Source: Thermoanaerobacter wiegelii Rt8.B1
GTDB lineage: Bacteria; Bacillota; Thermoanaerobacteria; Thermoanaerobacterales; Thermoanaerobacteraceae
Direction of reading: 5' to 3'
Length of the DNA stretch: 64,000 bases
NCBI RefSeq assembly: GCF_000147695.2
Contig: NC_015958.1
Coordinates: 226,501 to 290,500, forward strand
Position numbers and translations under genes: made by a program. Below are positions 1-9,047 of the stretch, piece after piece. Position 1 is the stretch's first letter. The number at the start of each line of letters is the position of its first letter. The notes beneath the pieces were generated by a model. The model ran no database searches. It had not been told where the DNA came from and saw only the letters and a program-made list of their open reading frames with translations.

Positions 1-1
1 T

Positions 2-1066
2 AATATTCTTTTAAATCAAAAAAGAGAAATTGCTGAATTTTTAAACCCAATATTACAACTAAAAGATTTAAAAATCATACTAACTGGTGCAGGAACATCT
101 GCCTTTGTAGGCTATAGCAGTGAAGGTTATTTAAGAAAAATGCTGGGACAAGACGTAGAAGCGATTGACACAACGGATATTGTTGCATCACCAGAGAACT
201 TTTTCTTTAAAGACAAACCTACTCTTTTAATTTCCCACGGAAGGTCTGGCGACAGTCCAGAAAGTGTGGCTACAATAGAGTTAGCAGAAAAAATTATAAA
301 AGATGTTTATTTTTTAAACATCACCTGTAATAAAAATGGCAAAATGGCAAAAAGCACAATTGACAAGAAAAATTCTTTAAACATATTTATGCCGGAAGAA
401 TCAAATGATGAAGGCTTTGCCATGACAAGTAGTTTTACATGTATGCTTTTAACAGATTTAATGCTGCCACACATAGAAGAAATTGAGAGCAAAAAAGACT
501 TATTTGAAAAATTAGCAAAAGAAGCAGAGAGAATAATAGAAGAAGAGGCGAGTATAGTAGAAGAGATATCAAAAATTGACTATGACAGATTGATATACTT
601 AGGCAGTGGCAACTTAAAAGGATGTGCAGCAGAAGCTGCATTAAAATCTTTAGAATTATCACGAGGAGAAGTCAATACTAATTTTAATACGCCTTTAGGA
701 TTTAGGCACGGACCAAAATCTGTGATAAATGATAAAACACTTTTAGGGTTTTTTGTGTCAAACAATCCTTATACACAAAAATATGATTTAGACCTCATAA
801 AAGAGATAGCAAATGAACCCGGGCAAAGAAAATTAATGGCTTTTCTGCCAGAAGATTTGCAAATAGATGGAATAGATTATATATTCAAATTGAGACAGGA
901 CTTTACCAATGTAGAAGAAGCTTTTTTAACACCTCTATATATTATTTATGCACAAATGTTAGCTTTTTATAAGTCCTTAAACTTAGGAATAACACCAGAC
1001 AATCCAAACCCTGAAGGAAGAGTAAATAGAGTTGTTAAAGGTGTTATAATTTATGAATATGTTTAA
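2..1066 (+). CDS. SIS-domain sugar-phosphate isomerase (AgaS type), 5' end cut by window
   Basis: The reading frame is open from base 2, so the gene begins before the window; the first in-frame ATG at 140 is internal because a conserved SIS motif (TGAGTSAFVG) lies upstream of it. About 354 residues are visible. Two SIS domains are recognisable: the first with the Gly/Thr/Ser phosphosugar loop and SHGRSGDSPESV, the second with LGSGNLKGCAAEAALK followed by GFRHGPKSV. This arrangement is typical of AgaS-like ketose/aldose isomerases, which deaminate or isomerise amino-sugar phosphates in the cytoplasm (family knowledge). The exact substrate cannot be told from sequence. A hairpin follows the stop codon. 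AgaS genes usually sit with amino-sugar uptake genes, which would be upstream and out of view. Confidence 0.85.
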   Translation, partial: NILLNQKREIAEFLNPILQLKDLKIILTGAGTSAFVGYSSEGYLRKMLGQDVEAIDTTDIVASPENFFFKDKPTLLISHGRSGDSPESVATIELAEKIIKDVYFLNITCNKNGKMAKSTIDKKNSLNIFMPEESNDEGFAMTSSFTCMLLTDLMLPHIEEIESKKDLFEKLAKEAERIIEEEASIVEEISKIDYDRLIYLGSGNLKGCAAEAALKSLELSRGEVNTNFNTPLGFRHGPKSVINDKTLLGFFVSNNPYTQKYDLDLIKEIANEPGQRKLMAFLPEDLQIDGIDYIFKLRQDFTNVEEAFLTPLYIIYAQMLAFYKSLNLGITPDNPNPEGRVNRVVKGVIIYEYV

Positions 1067-1080
1067 TATAAAATTTTATT

Positions 1081-1116
1081 AAAGCCATGGAGAGATTGCT
1101 CCATGGCTTTATAAGT
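1081..1116 (+). terminator. hairpin terminator after the SIS gene
   Basis: Perfect 12-bp stem AAAGCCATGGAG (1081-1092) and CTCCATGGCTTT (1099-1110) around a 6-nt loop, 15 bases past the stop codon. The U-tract is short (CTTTAT), so termination strength is uncertain. Confidence 0.65.
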
Positions 1117-1149
1117 GAAATGAATACTGAATCGAGAGAAGTAGGAAGG

Positions 1150-1178
1150 TTGACTCGATGACAGTAATTTGTTATAAT
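1150..1178 (+). promoter_or_regulatory. sigma-A promoter for ktrBA
   Basis: TTGACT at 1150-1155, exactly 17 bases, then TATAAT at 1173-1178. The transcript would start near 1185, leaving a leader of about 90 bases before the ktrB ribosome binding site. That leader contains a 7-bp hairpin (AAAGGCC 1233-1239 with GGCCTTT 1246-1252) just before the ribosome binding site. No known riboswitch class was recognised in it. Confidence 0.75.
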
Positions 1179-1275
1179 TTAAACGTTATAAAAATTTTTT
1201 GTTTTAGACATTTTATCAGTAAAATCGATTATAAAGGCCTCAATGGGCCTTTTCTCCATAGGAAGGTGATTTTTT

Positions 1276-2610
1276 ATAATAAAAATAAAACTAACGCCTA
1301 CTCAAGTACTTGCTTTAGGATTTGCAGCTATTATATTAATTGGAACTTTATTACTGATGTTACCTGTGGCAACTAAAAGTGGAGAAGGTGCAGATTTTCT
1401 AACTGCACTTTTTACATCCACATCAGCCACATGTGTTACGGGCCTTACAGTTGTTGACACAAAAACATATTGGTCTGTTTTTGGGCAAATAGTGATAATG
1501 GTGCTTATACAAATTGGTGGTCTAGGTATTATGACCATGTCAACGCTTTTCGCGTTGATCCTTGGTAGGAGAATAACCTTTAAAGAGAGATTGGTAATGC
1601 AAGAAGCTTTTAATACAAATAGTCTTGGAGGCATTGTAAAATTTGCTAAGTATATATTAATGTTTTCTTTTTTATTTGAAAGTATTGGAGCAGTTATATT
1701 GACTTTGAGATTTTTACCCCAGATGGGATTAAAAAAGGCAGTGTATTACGGCTTTTTCCATTCTATTTCTGCATTTAATAATGCTGGCTTTGATCTTATG
1801 GGCAATTTTAGGAGTCTAACGGGTTATGTATCTGACTGGGTGGTAAATCTGGTCATAATGGGTTTGATAATATTTGGTGGATTAGGGTTTTACGTTTTGC
1901 TTGATATATACGAACATAGACATTTTAATAAATTTACATTGCATTCAAAAATTGTTATAACTATTACATTGTTTTTGATTGCTGCTGGAACATTGTTTAT
2001 ATTCTTATTTGAATACAATAATCCAAAAACTTTAAAGCCATTAGATTTTCCTACAAAGATACTTGCATCATTATTTCAAGCTGTGACACCCAGAACAGCA
2101 GGTTTTAATACGTTATCGCTTTCTGACATGACTATAGCGTCTAAATTTTTGACAATAATACTCATGTTTATTGGAGCTTCCCCTGCTGGAACAGGTGGAG
2201 GTATAAAGACAACCACTTTTGGGGTTATACTATATACGGTATTATCAGTAATAAAGGGTGAAGAAGAGACAGTACTTTATAAGCGCACTATTAGCAGACA
2301 TATAGTTTATAGAGCTGTAGCTATATTTTTTATAAGTATTTTTATTGTTTTTTCTGCTACTATGGTTTTATCTATTACTGAAACATCTAATTTTATTACT
2401 GTATTATATGAGGCAACCTCAGCTTTTGGAACTGTGGGGCTATCACTCGGGCTTACACCTGAATTGACTACAATTGGCAGAATCATTATAATATTTACAA
2501 TGTATACTGGAAGAGTTGGTCCTTTAACGTTGGCGTTAGCATTGGCACAAAGGCAGAAGAAACCTAAACCTATAATGAAGTATGCGGAAGAGAAAATTAT
2601 GGTAGGCTAA
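1276..2610 (+). CDS. ktrB: potassium uptake channel subunit KtrB/TrkH
   Basis: Membrane subunit of a Ktr/Trk K+ uptake system. Four pore-loop repeats are visible, each with its selectivity-filter glycine: CVTGL, FNNAGF, PRTAGF and FGTVGL. The first ATG (1357) would cut into the first transmembrane helix. The frame is open back to a stop at 1267 and encodes a typical TrkH/KtrB start (KIKLTPTQVLALGFAA). Between 1270 and 1357 there is no ATG, GTG or TTG in frame. A near-perfect Shine-Dalgarno AAGGTGAT (1263-1270) lies 5 bases before ATA at 1276, so I place the start there; this is an unusual start and could instead reflect a 1-base error in the T-run at 1270-1275. The ktrA gene follows after 15 bases. 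Confidence 0.85.
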   Translation: MIKIKLTPTQVLALGFAAIILIGTLLLMLPVATKSGEGADFLTALFTSTSATCVTGLTVVDTKTYWSVFGQIVIMVLIQIGGLGIMTMSTLFALILGRRITFKERLVMQEAFNTNSLGGIVKFAKYILMFSFLFESIGAVILTLRFLPQMGLKKAVYYGFFHSISAFNNAGFDLMGNFRSLTGYVSDWVVNLVIMGLIIFGGLGFYVLLDIYEHRHFNKFTLHSKIVITITLFLIAAGTLFIFLFEYNNPKTLKPLDFPTKILASLFQAVTPRTAGFNTLSLSDMTIASKFLTIILMFIGASPAGTGGGIKTTTFGVILYTVLSVIKGEEETVLYKRTISRHIVYRAVAIFFISIFIVFSATMVLSITETSNFITVLYEATSAFGTVGLSLGLTPELTTIGRIIIIFTMYTGRVGPLTLALALAQRQKKPKPIMKYAEEKIMVG

Positions 2611-2625
2611 AATAGAGGTGGAAAT

Positions 2626-3279
2626 ATGAAACAGTTTATTGTTATTGGGTTAGGAAGCTTTGGTATAAGTTTGGCCAAAACTTTATATGAAATGGGCAAT
2701 GATGTACTGGTTATAGATGAGAATGAAGAGTTAGTACAATCTATGACTGGTTTGGTAACTCATGCAGTACAGGCTGATGCTACTGATGAAAATGTACTTA
2801 AGTCACTTGGTGTGAAAAACTTTGATGTGGCTATAATAGCTATAGGGAGTAATATGGAATCAAGTATTATGGTAACAATGCTTATCAAAGAGATGGGTGT
2901 AAAGTATGTAATAGCAAAAGCTCACAATGAATTACATGCAAGGGTTCTTTACAAAGTTGGAGCAGATAGAGTTGTAATGCCAGAAAAAGATATGGGTATA
3001 AGGGTTGCCAGAAATATTTTTTCAAGCAATTTATTAGATCTTATTGAGTTTTCTAAGGAATATAGCATAGCAGAAATTCTTCCAATTGAAGAGTGGTTTC
3101 ATAAAACATTAAGGGATATAAACATGAGAGAAAAATATGGATTAAATGTCATAGCTGCAAAAAAGTTGAATGATGAGATTATACTATCACCAGGACCGGA
3201 TTATGTTGTTGATGAAGGGGATGTATTAGCTGTTTGTGGTAAAAATACAGACATTAAAAAATTTGAGATAAAACTATAG
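2626..3279 (+). CDS. ktrA: Ktr potassium system regulatory subunit (RCK domains)
   Basis: A 217-residue cytoplasmic partner of KtrB. The N-terminal RCK-N domain has the Rossmann loop GLGSFG (residues 8-13) and an acidic residue at the end of strand 2 (VIDE), as expected for ATP/ADP or NAD binding. A TrkA-C domain follows from about residue 135. Length fits KtrA/KtrC, which carry a single RCK pair, rather than the double-length TrkA. It starts 15 bases after ktrB with GAGGTGG upstream, so the two form an operon. A hairpin terminator closes the unit. Confidence 0.92.
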   Translation: MKQFIVIGLGSFGISLAKTLYEMGNDVLVIDENEELVQSMTGLVTHAVQADATDENVLKSLGVKNFDVAIIAIGSNMESSIMVTMLIKEMGVKYVIAKAHNELHARVLYKVGADRVVMPEKDMGIRVARNIFSSNLLDLIEFSKEYSIAEILPIEEWFHKTLRDINMREKYGLNVIAAKKLNDEIILSPGPDYVVDEGDVLAVCGKNTDIKKFEIKL

Positions 3280-3300
3280 GACATAGACAGAATATTATAA

Positions 3301-3350
3301 AAAAGCCATTGGAGATTTGTATCACACTCCATGGCTTTTATTTATTTACA
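3301..3350 (+). terminator. terminator after ktrBA
   Basis: AAAAGCCAT, a bulged T, then GGAG (3301-3314) pairs with CTCC ATGGCTTTT (3327-3339). A T-rich tail (TTATTTATTT) follows. The core CCATGGAG element resembles the hairpin at 1081, so nearly the same stem sequence lies on both sides of ktrBA. Confidence 0.75.
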
Positions 3351-3430
3351 ATAGTTTAATAAATTACCGATTATTTTTTTAATTTTTTTACTCAAAAAAA
3401 GAAGGATTTTTTTAAGATACGTCGAATATA

Positions 3431-3460
3431 TATAATATAAGTTTGTTGAATCAATAAACT
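3431..3460 (+). promoter_or_regulatory. -10 box and XylR-like operator of the xyl operon
   Basis: TATAAT at 3431-3436 is followed 3 bases later by an inverted repeat, AGTTTGTT (3440-3447), 5-base spacer, AATAAACT (3453-3460), with 7 of 8 positions matching. This resembles the XylR operators of Firmicutes (GTTTGTT and its complement around a short spacer). The position at the expected transcription start would allow repression. No good -35 box is seen; the -35 position is an all-T stretch. The repressor candidate is the ROK gene at 14688. Confidence 0.65.
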
Positions 3461-3481
3461 ATTTAGGAGTGGTTATATAAA

Positions 3482-4510
3482 ATGGAGAGAAAATTAAAAA
3501 ACAGTGTCGGAATATGGGCATTTGGACATACACCAACAAGATTTGTAGGCACTGGGTACCACCCCAAGCTTTCAAATGAGACAATGGAAGCAAGAACAGA
3601 AAGAGTTCTCAAAGGATTAGGTGATTTTATTGATGGCTATGAATACCATTACCCAAATGAGATAAATGAAAATAATGTAAGCAGTATAAAAGAAATATTA
3701 GCTAGTGAAGGGAAAGACATATATTGTATAGCTCTTGGCCATCATACAAATCCCAAGTATTCTTTAGGTTCTTTAGTAAATCCTTTTCCTGAAATACGCA
3801 AGGAAGCTATAAACATTGCTAAAGATGGTATAGACTTAGCGTCTTCAGTTGGTGCTAATTTTATAATTTGGCCGGGTGGTGAAGGATATAATTATCCTTT
3901 TCAGACTGATTATGAAAGAATGTGGAATGACTTCATAGACGCAATTGCCATTCTTACAGAACATGCAAATAAAAAAGGAGTTACTATATTTCTTGAGCAT
4001 AAAAACAGTGAACCTGCCATGAAAGTAGCTATGAGAAGCATAGGTATGACACTGTATGTTATCAATAAAGTTAAAGAAAGGGGAGTAGATACAAGTAATT
4101 TAAAGGTCAACATGGATTGGCAACATCTTATAATGAATGGTGAAAATTTAGCCGAATATGCAAGGCTATTAGCTATGGAAAATAAATTAGGTCATCAGCA
4201 TGCAAACAGTGGATGGGGAACTTTTGACGACGATAATATGGTTGGTGCCTTACGATTTATGGAGACATTAGAACTGGCGAAAGAATTACAACTTATTGGT
4301 TATGGCAAAAATGGCGAGAGAATAGGCTTTGACCTTTTACCCTATACAGAAGATGCAATAGAAGCTGTTAAAGAGAGTGTGATTCATTGGGAATTTATTT
4401 ATGATTTAGCTTACAAAATAAATACCGAGCGTCTATATGAGGCAAAAAGAACCAAGGATGCTGTAAAAGCCTACAAAGAAGTATATAAAGCACTTGGGGC
4501 AAAATTTTAA
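3482..4510 (+). CDS. xylose isomerase-like TIM-barrel protein, first gene of xyl operon
   Basis: A 342-residue protein of the AP endonuclease 2 / xylose isomerase-like superfamily. Candidate metal ligands fall in order as in sugar isomerases and epimerases: Glu in IFLEHKN (about residue 176), Asp in NMDWQHL, His in LGHQHAN, and Asp/Glu in FDLLPYTED. It is not a copy of XylA: length and motifs are different. Ribosome binding site AGGAG lies upstream, and xylA starts 32 bases after its stop, so it is co-transcribed with xylAB under the XylR-like operator. It may isomerise or epimerise another sugar released from hemicellulose; the substrate is unknown to me. No signal peptide, so cytoplasmic. 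Confidence 0.75.
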   Translation: MERKLKNSVGIWAFGHTPTRFVGTGYHPKLSNETMEARTERVLKGLGDFIDGYEYHYPNEINENNVSSIKEILASEGKDIYCIALGHHTNPKYSLGSLVNPFPEIRKEAINIAKDGIDLASSVGANFIIWPGGEGYNYPFQTDYERMWNDFIDAIAILTEHANKKGVTIFLEHKNSEPAMKVAMRSIGMTLYVINKVKERGVDTSNLKVNMDWQHLIMNGENLAEYARLLAMENKLGHQHANSGWGTFDDDNMVGALRFMETLELAKELQLIGYGKNGERIGFDLLPYTEDAIEAVKESVIHWEFIYDLAYKINTERLYEAKRTKDAVKAYKEVYKALGAKF

Positions 4511-4542
4511 ATAATTATATTTTTCAGAAGGAGGAGAACAAA

Positions 4543-5859
4543 ATGGAATACTTCAAGAATGTACCACAAATAAAATATGAAGGGCCAAAATCAAACAACC
4601 CATATGCATTCAAATTTTACAATCCTGACGAAATAATAGACGGAAAACCTTTAAAAGAACACTTGCGTTTTTCAGTGGCATACTGGCACACATTTACATG
4701 GAGTGGGACAGATCCATTTGGAGCACCTACAATGCAAAGGCCGTGGGACCATCTAAGTGATCCTATGGATATTGCCAAAGCGAGAGTAGAAGCAGCTTTT
4801 GAATTATTTGAAAAACTCGACGTACCATTTTTCTGCTTTCATGACAGAGATATAGCTCCGGAAGGAGAGACATTAAGAGAGACAAACAAAAATTTAGATA
4901 CAATAGTTGTAATGATAAAAGACTACTTAAAGACGAGTAAAACAAAAGTATTATGGGGTACAGCAAATCTTTTTTCAAATCCGAGATTTGTACATGGTGC
5001 AGCTACTTCCTGTAATGCAGACGTATTTGCATATGCAGCGGCGCAAGTAAAGAAAGCCCTTGAGATAACAAAAGAACTTGGAGGACAGAACTATGTATTT
5101 TGGGGTGGAAGAGAAGGATATGAAACATTACTCAATACAGATATGGAATTGGAATTTGATAACTTAGCAAGATTTTTACATATGGCAGTAGAATATGCAC
5201 AAGAGATAGGATTTGAAGGGCAGTTTTTAATTGAGCCAAAACCTAAAGAACCGACAAAACACCAATATGATTTTGATGCAGCAAGTGTACATGCATTTTT
5301 AAAGAAGTACGACCTTGATAAATACTTCAAATTAAACATAGAAGCGAACCATGCCACACTTGCAGGACATGACTTTCAACATGAATTAAGATATGCAAGA
5401 ATTAACAATATGTTAGGGTCTATAGATGCAAATATGGGAGATATGCTTTTAGGATGGGATACAGACCAATATCCAACAGACATACGAATGACAACCCTTG
5501 CGATGTATGAAGTCATAAAGATGGGAGGTTTTAACAAAGGTGGACTTAACTTCGATGCGAAAGTAAGGCGTGCCTCCTTTGAGCCAGAAGATTTATTTTT
5601 AGGGCATATAGCGGGTATGGATGCATTTGCAAAAGGATTTAAAGTAGCGTATAAGATTGTTAAAGATGGTGTATTTGATAGATTTATAGAAGAAAGATAC
5701 AAAAGTTATCGAGAAGGCATAGGAGCAGAAATAGTAAATGGAAAAGCGAACTTTAAAACTCTTGAAGAATATGCATTAAACAATCCAAAGATTGAGAACA
5801 AATCAGGCAAGCAAGAGTTGTTAGAGTCAATATTAAATCAGTATTTATTTAGTGAATGA
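4543..5859 (+). CDS. xylA: xylose isomerase, class II
   Basis: Converts D-xylose to D-xylulose, the first step toward the pentose phosphate pathway. The 438 residues match the thermophilic class II enzymes. Catalytic His100 in CFHDRD, Trp138 in [13 protein letters not shown], and metal ligands Glu231 (IEPKP), Glu267 and His270 (IEANHA), Asp295 (GSIDAN), Asp306, Asp308 (WDTDQYPTD) and Asp338 are all present, one residue below the usual numbering of the clostridial enzymes. Strong ribosome binding site AAGGAGGAG. xylB begins 14 bases after the stop. Confidence 0.97.
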   Translation: MEYFKNVPQIKYEGPKSNNPYAFKFYNPDEIIDGKPLKEHLRFSVAYWHTFTWSGTDPFGAPTMQRPWDHLSDPMDIAKARVEAAFELFEKLDVPFFCFHDRDIAPEGETLRETNKNLDTIVVMIKDYLKTSKTKVLWGTANLFSNPRFVHGAATSCNADVFAYAAAQVKKALEITKELGGQNYVFWGGREGYETLLNTDMELEFDNLARFLHMAVEYAQEIGFEGQFLIEPKPKEPTKHQYDFDAASVHAFLKKYDLDKYFKLNIEANHATLAGHDFQHELRYARINNMLGSIDANMGDMLLGWDTDQYPTDIRMTTLAMYEVIKMGGFNKGGLNFDAKVRRASFEPEDLFLGHIAGMDAFAKGFKVAYKIVKDGVFDRFIEERYKSYREGIGAEIVNGKANFKTLEEYALNNPKIENKSGKQELLESILNQYLFSE

Positions 5860-5873
5860 CGGAGGGCTAAAAT

Positions 5874-7376
5874 ATGTATTTTCTTGGGATAGATTTGGGT
5901 ACATCAGCCGTAAAGATAATTTTAATAGAGGAAAAGGGAAATGTAATAGGAAGCACATCAAAAGAATATCCAGTATATTACCCTCAGCCAGGTTGGTCAG
6001 AACAAAATCCTGAAGACTGGTGGAATGCCACAAAAGATGGCATACGTGAGTTAATAATTAAAACTGGTGTAAAAAATGGTGATATAAAAGGCATAGGTTT
6101 AAGTGGCCAAATGCATGGGCTTGTACTTTTAGATGAGAACAACAATGTACTAATGCCTGCTATACTTTGGAATGACCAAAGGACGCAAGAGGAATGTGAT
6201 TATATTACCCAAACATTAGGCAAAGAAAGATTGACAAAATATACAGGGAACAAAGCATTAACAGGATTTACAGCGCCAAAGATATTATGGGTAAAAAAAC
6301 ATCGCCCTGATATATATAAAAAGATTCATCATATACTTTTGCCTAAAGATTACATCAGATTCAAATTGACAGGTGAATATGCAACAGACGTATCAGACGC
6401 ATCAGGTACCTTATTGTTTGATGTAGAAAACAGAAAATGGTCAAAAGAGATGTTAGATATATTGGACATACCCTATAATTGGATGCCAAAATGTTATGAA
6501 TCTACGGAGGTAACTGGATATGTCACAAAAGATGCAGCTGATTTAACAGGATTAAAAGAAGGGACAATAGTTGTAGGTGGAGGAGGAGACCAAGCAAGTG
6601 GAGCAGTAGGGACGGGTACAGTAAAGAGTGGCATAGTATCAGTTGCACTTGGCACTTCAGGAGTTGTATTTGCAAGTCAAGACAAATATGTAGTAGACGG
6701 AGAAAATAGGTTACACTCTTTCTGTCACGCCAATGGCAAATGGCATGTAATGGGAGTAATGCTCTCAGCAGCCGCTTGTTTAAAATGGTGGGTAGATAAC
6801 ATAATCAACTTTAATGGTTCATCTATAACATATGAAAAGCTTTTAGAAGAAGCAGAAAAAGTAACACCAGGTAGCGGCGGACTAATATTTTTACCCTATC
6901 TAATGGGGGAAAGAACTCCATACAGTGACCCCTACGCAAGAGGAAGTTTTATAGGATTAAACATGACACACAATAGAGGGCATATGACAAGAGCAATACT
7001 TGAAGGTGTAGCATTTGGGCTTAGAGATTCACTTGAGATAATAAAAGAACTCAATATACCGGTAAATGAAGTAAGAGTAAGCGGTGGCGGTGCAAAAAGC
7101 GTATTGTGGAGGCAAGTACTTGCAGATATTTTTGGTGTCAGAGTAGACATGGTAAATGCAACTGAAGGACCAGCTTTTGGCGCAGCAATAATGGCGGCTG
7201 TAGGATATGAGGTATTTAAAGATGTCGAGGAGGCATGTAGCAAACTTATCAAAGTCAATGACAGTGTGTATCCAATAGGAGAAAATATGAGTAAATATGA
7301 GGAAGAATATAAGGTTTATAGAGGTCTGTACGAGAAGCTTAAAGAAACGTTTAAAGAGATAAACAGTATAAACTAA
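5874..7376 (+). CDS. xylB: xylulokinase
   Basis: FGGY-family sugar kinase of 500 residues that phosphorylates D-xylulose. The N-terminal ATPase-fold motif MYFLGIDLGTSAVK, the substrate loop SGQMHGLVLLD (residues 77-87), WNDQRT (99-104) and a catalytic Asp in VVGGGGDQASGA (Asp239) are seen, with the C-terminal adenosine motif VSGGGAKSVLWRQ. It follows xylA closely, with ribosome binding site CGGAGG. No clear terminator lies between it and the ABC transporter genes, so some read-through is possible. Confidence 0.95.
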   Translation: MYFLGIDLGTSAVKIILIEEKGNVIGSTSKEYPVYYPQPGWSEQNPEDWWNATKDGIRELIIKTGVKNGDIKGIGLSGQMHGLVLLDENNNVLMPAILWNDQRTQEECDYITQTLGKERLTKYTGNKALTGFTAPKILWVKKHRPDIYKKIHHILLPKDYIRFKLTGEYATDVSDASGTLLFDVENRKWSKEMLDILDIPYNWMPKCYESTEVTGYVTKDAADLTGLKEGTIVVGGGGDQASGAVGTGTVKSGIVSVALGTSGVVFASQDKYVVDGENRLHSFCHANGKWHVMGVMLSAAACLKWWVDNIINFNGSSITYEKLLEEAEKVTPGSGGLIFLPYLMGERTPYSDPYARGSFIGLNMTHNRGHMTRAILEGVAFGLRDSLEIIKELNIPVNEVRVSGGGAKSVLWRQVLADIFGVRVDMVNATEGPAFGAAIMAAVGYEVFKDVEEACSKLIKVNDSVYPIGENMSKYEEEYKVYRGLYEKLKETFKEINSIN

Positions 7377-7519
7377 TTTTAAAATTTTTATTTAAACTAT
7401 ACTTGCAAAAATAAAAAAACATAGTGGCAGAGGAGGTGGTGGTACAAAATTTAAAGAAATTATTAAGAATGGAATTGTTTGAAAAAGAAAATTTTTAAGG
7501 TATAAAAAAGAGGAGGAAT

Positions 7520-8962
7520 ATGAAAAAAATGAGGAAAATTATTGCTTTAATTACAATGGTGATTATGTTAGCGAGTGTATTGTCGGGGTGTGGGACAAAA
7601 ACGCAAACAGCACAAGGAGGCTCAACTAATCCTACGGAAAAAGTATTAAAAATTTGGTCTTTTACTAATGAAGCAAAGGTTTTCGCAACAGCTTTTAAAG
7701 AGAAACATCCAGATGTGAAAATAGAGTTTACTATGATTCCAATGACAGAAGGAGAATATCAATTAAAACTAAAATCAGCATTACAGTCGGGAGATGTTCC
7801 AGATGTTGTTGCTCTGGAAGCAAGTTTTGTGAGAAGTTTTGTGGAAAGTAATTATTTGGCTGACATATCTGATTTGCTTCCTGCAGCAAAAGAGTTGCAA
7901 ACTTATCAATTTACTATAGATATGGGGACAGATCAAAACGGTGTTATAAAAGCCTATTCTTACCAAGCTACTCCTGGTGTTATGTATTATCGTAGAAGTC
8001 TTGCGAAATTATACTTTGGAACGGATGATCCTGCAAAGATCCAAGAACTAATGTCTGACATTGACAAATTTGCAGAAGCAGCAAAAATAATAAAAGAAAA
8101 GTCTAATGGCAATACTTACATGGTAGCTTCTACAGCTGACTTTGGAAATTTATTCTTTGCAAATAGGTCACAACCATGGATAGTGAATAATAAATTGGTT
8201 ATAGATCCACAAATTGATAAATTATTTGATATTGCCAAATTATTTAGACAAAACGGATATGAAGCGCAAACACAACAATGGTCTGAAAGCTGGTTTGCTG
8301 GTATGAACGACTCATTAGTAGATGCAAAAGGTAATCCAAAACAAGTTTTTGCATATTTTCTGCCAACATGGGGATTGTCATACGTATTGCAACCTAATGC
8401 TGTAGCAAAACAAAACAAGGAAGGCAAAACAGTAGGGCATGATACTTCAGGCGATTGGGCTCTTATCCCAGGGCCTTTACCATATCAATGGGGAGGTACT
8501 TGGTTTGGAGTGCCTAAGGACAGCAAGAATATAGAATTAGCAAAGGAATTTATAAAATTTGCTACTTTGAATGAGGAAACATTGAAAAATTGGGCACTAG
8601 GTGTTTATACGAATGAATACCTAAAGAAGATAGATCCAAGCGTTGGTAACGATTTAAAACAGCCAGCTGGAGACTTTGTATCTAGCAAAAAAGTAGTAGA
8701 AGAATTAATACCTCAAATGAAAGATACTCCTGCAAGTAAATTTGTTGGGGGACAAAATCCTTATGAAGTATTTGCAGAAGCAGCAAAACGCATTGATCTT
8801 GCTAATACTCTCAAAAATATTCAAGGTACGGATGATGTGATTCAACGTGCATTATGGGATCCATTGGATGCTTACGCTTCTGGTAAAGTAAGTAAAGAGG
8901 AAGCGGTAAAGCAATTTAAAGACAATGTTAAAAATGCTCTTCCCAATGTTCAAGTTAATTGA
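7520..8962 (+). CDS. sugar ABC transporter, extracellular binding lipoprotein
   Basis: A 480-residue family 1 solute-binding protein. It has a lipoprotein signal: positively charged start, hydrophobic stretch and lipobox VLSGC with Cys24. The mature part starts with a Ser/Thr/Gln-rich linker and then the usual binding-protein fold (LKIWSFTNEAKVF). It sits before two CUT1-type permease genes. The context with xylosidase, glucosidase and xylose genes suggests a xylo- or gluco-oligosaccharide, but the ligand is inferred only. A strong hairpin follows and may raise its level relative to the permeases. Confidence 0.9.
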   Translation: MKKMRKIIALITMVIMLASVLSGCGTKTQTAQGGSTNPTEKVLKIWSFTNEAKVFATAFKEKHPDVKIEFTMIPMTEGEYQLKLKSALQSGDVPDVVALEASFVRSFVESNYLADISDLLPAAKELQTYQFTIDMGTDQNGVIKAYSYQATPGVMYYRRSLAKLYFGTDDPAKIQELMSDIDKFAEAAKIIKEKSNGNTYMVASTADFGNLFFANRSQPWIVNNKLVIDPQIDKLFDIAKLFRQNGYEAQTQQWSESWFAGMNDSLVDAKGNPKQVFAYFLPTWGLSYVLQPNAVAKQNKEGKTVGHDTSGDWALIPGPLPYQWGGTWFGVPKDSKNIELAKEFIKFATLNEETLKNWALGVYTNEYLKKIDPSVGNDLKQPAGDFVSSKKVVEELIPQMKDTPASKFVGGQNPYEVFAEAAKRIDLANTLKNIQGTDDVIQRALWDPLDAYASGKVSKEEAVKQFKDNVKNALPNVQVN

Positions 8963-8966
8963 TATA

Positions 8967-9012
8967 TTAGCTAGAGAAAATGCTAACGTTTTGTTGGCAT
9001 TTTCTCTAGGTT
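8967..9012 (+). terminator. intra-operon stem-loop between binding protein and permeases
   Basis: A 17-bp stem: CTAGAGAAAATGCTAAC (8971-8987) pairs with GTTGGCATTTTCTCTAG (8993-9009) with a single G-U pair and a 5-base loop. No long U-tract follows, so it fits an mRNA 3'-end stabiliser or partial terminator, as in other ABC operons where the binding protein is needed in excess. Confidence 0.7.
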
Positions 9013-9047
9013 TCTTAGTAATTTTATAAAAGTGAGGGAATACAAAT

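Noticed and set aside
1120-1275. c-di-AMP (ydaO) riboswitch before ktrB
   Set aside because: Such riboswitches often control potassium genes, but the roughly 90-base leader is too short and lacks the conserved core I would expect.
1158-1376. 72-residue open frame upstream of ktrB
   Set aside because: It overlaps the promoter, leader and conserved KtrB start in another frame, has no ribosome binding site and no recognisable features.
7431-7498. Possible leader peptide of 19 codons behind AGGAGG before the binding-protein gene
   Set aside because: The GTG is only 2 bases from the AGGAGG, the peptide has no attenuation-like codon run, and no terminator follows.
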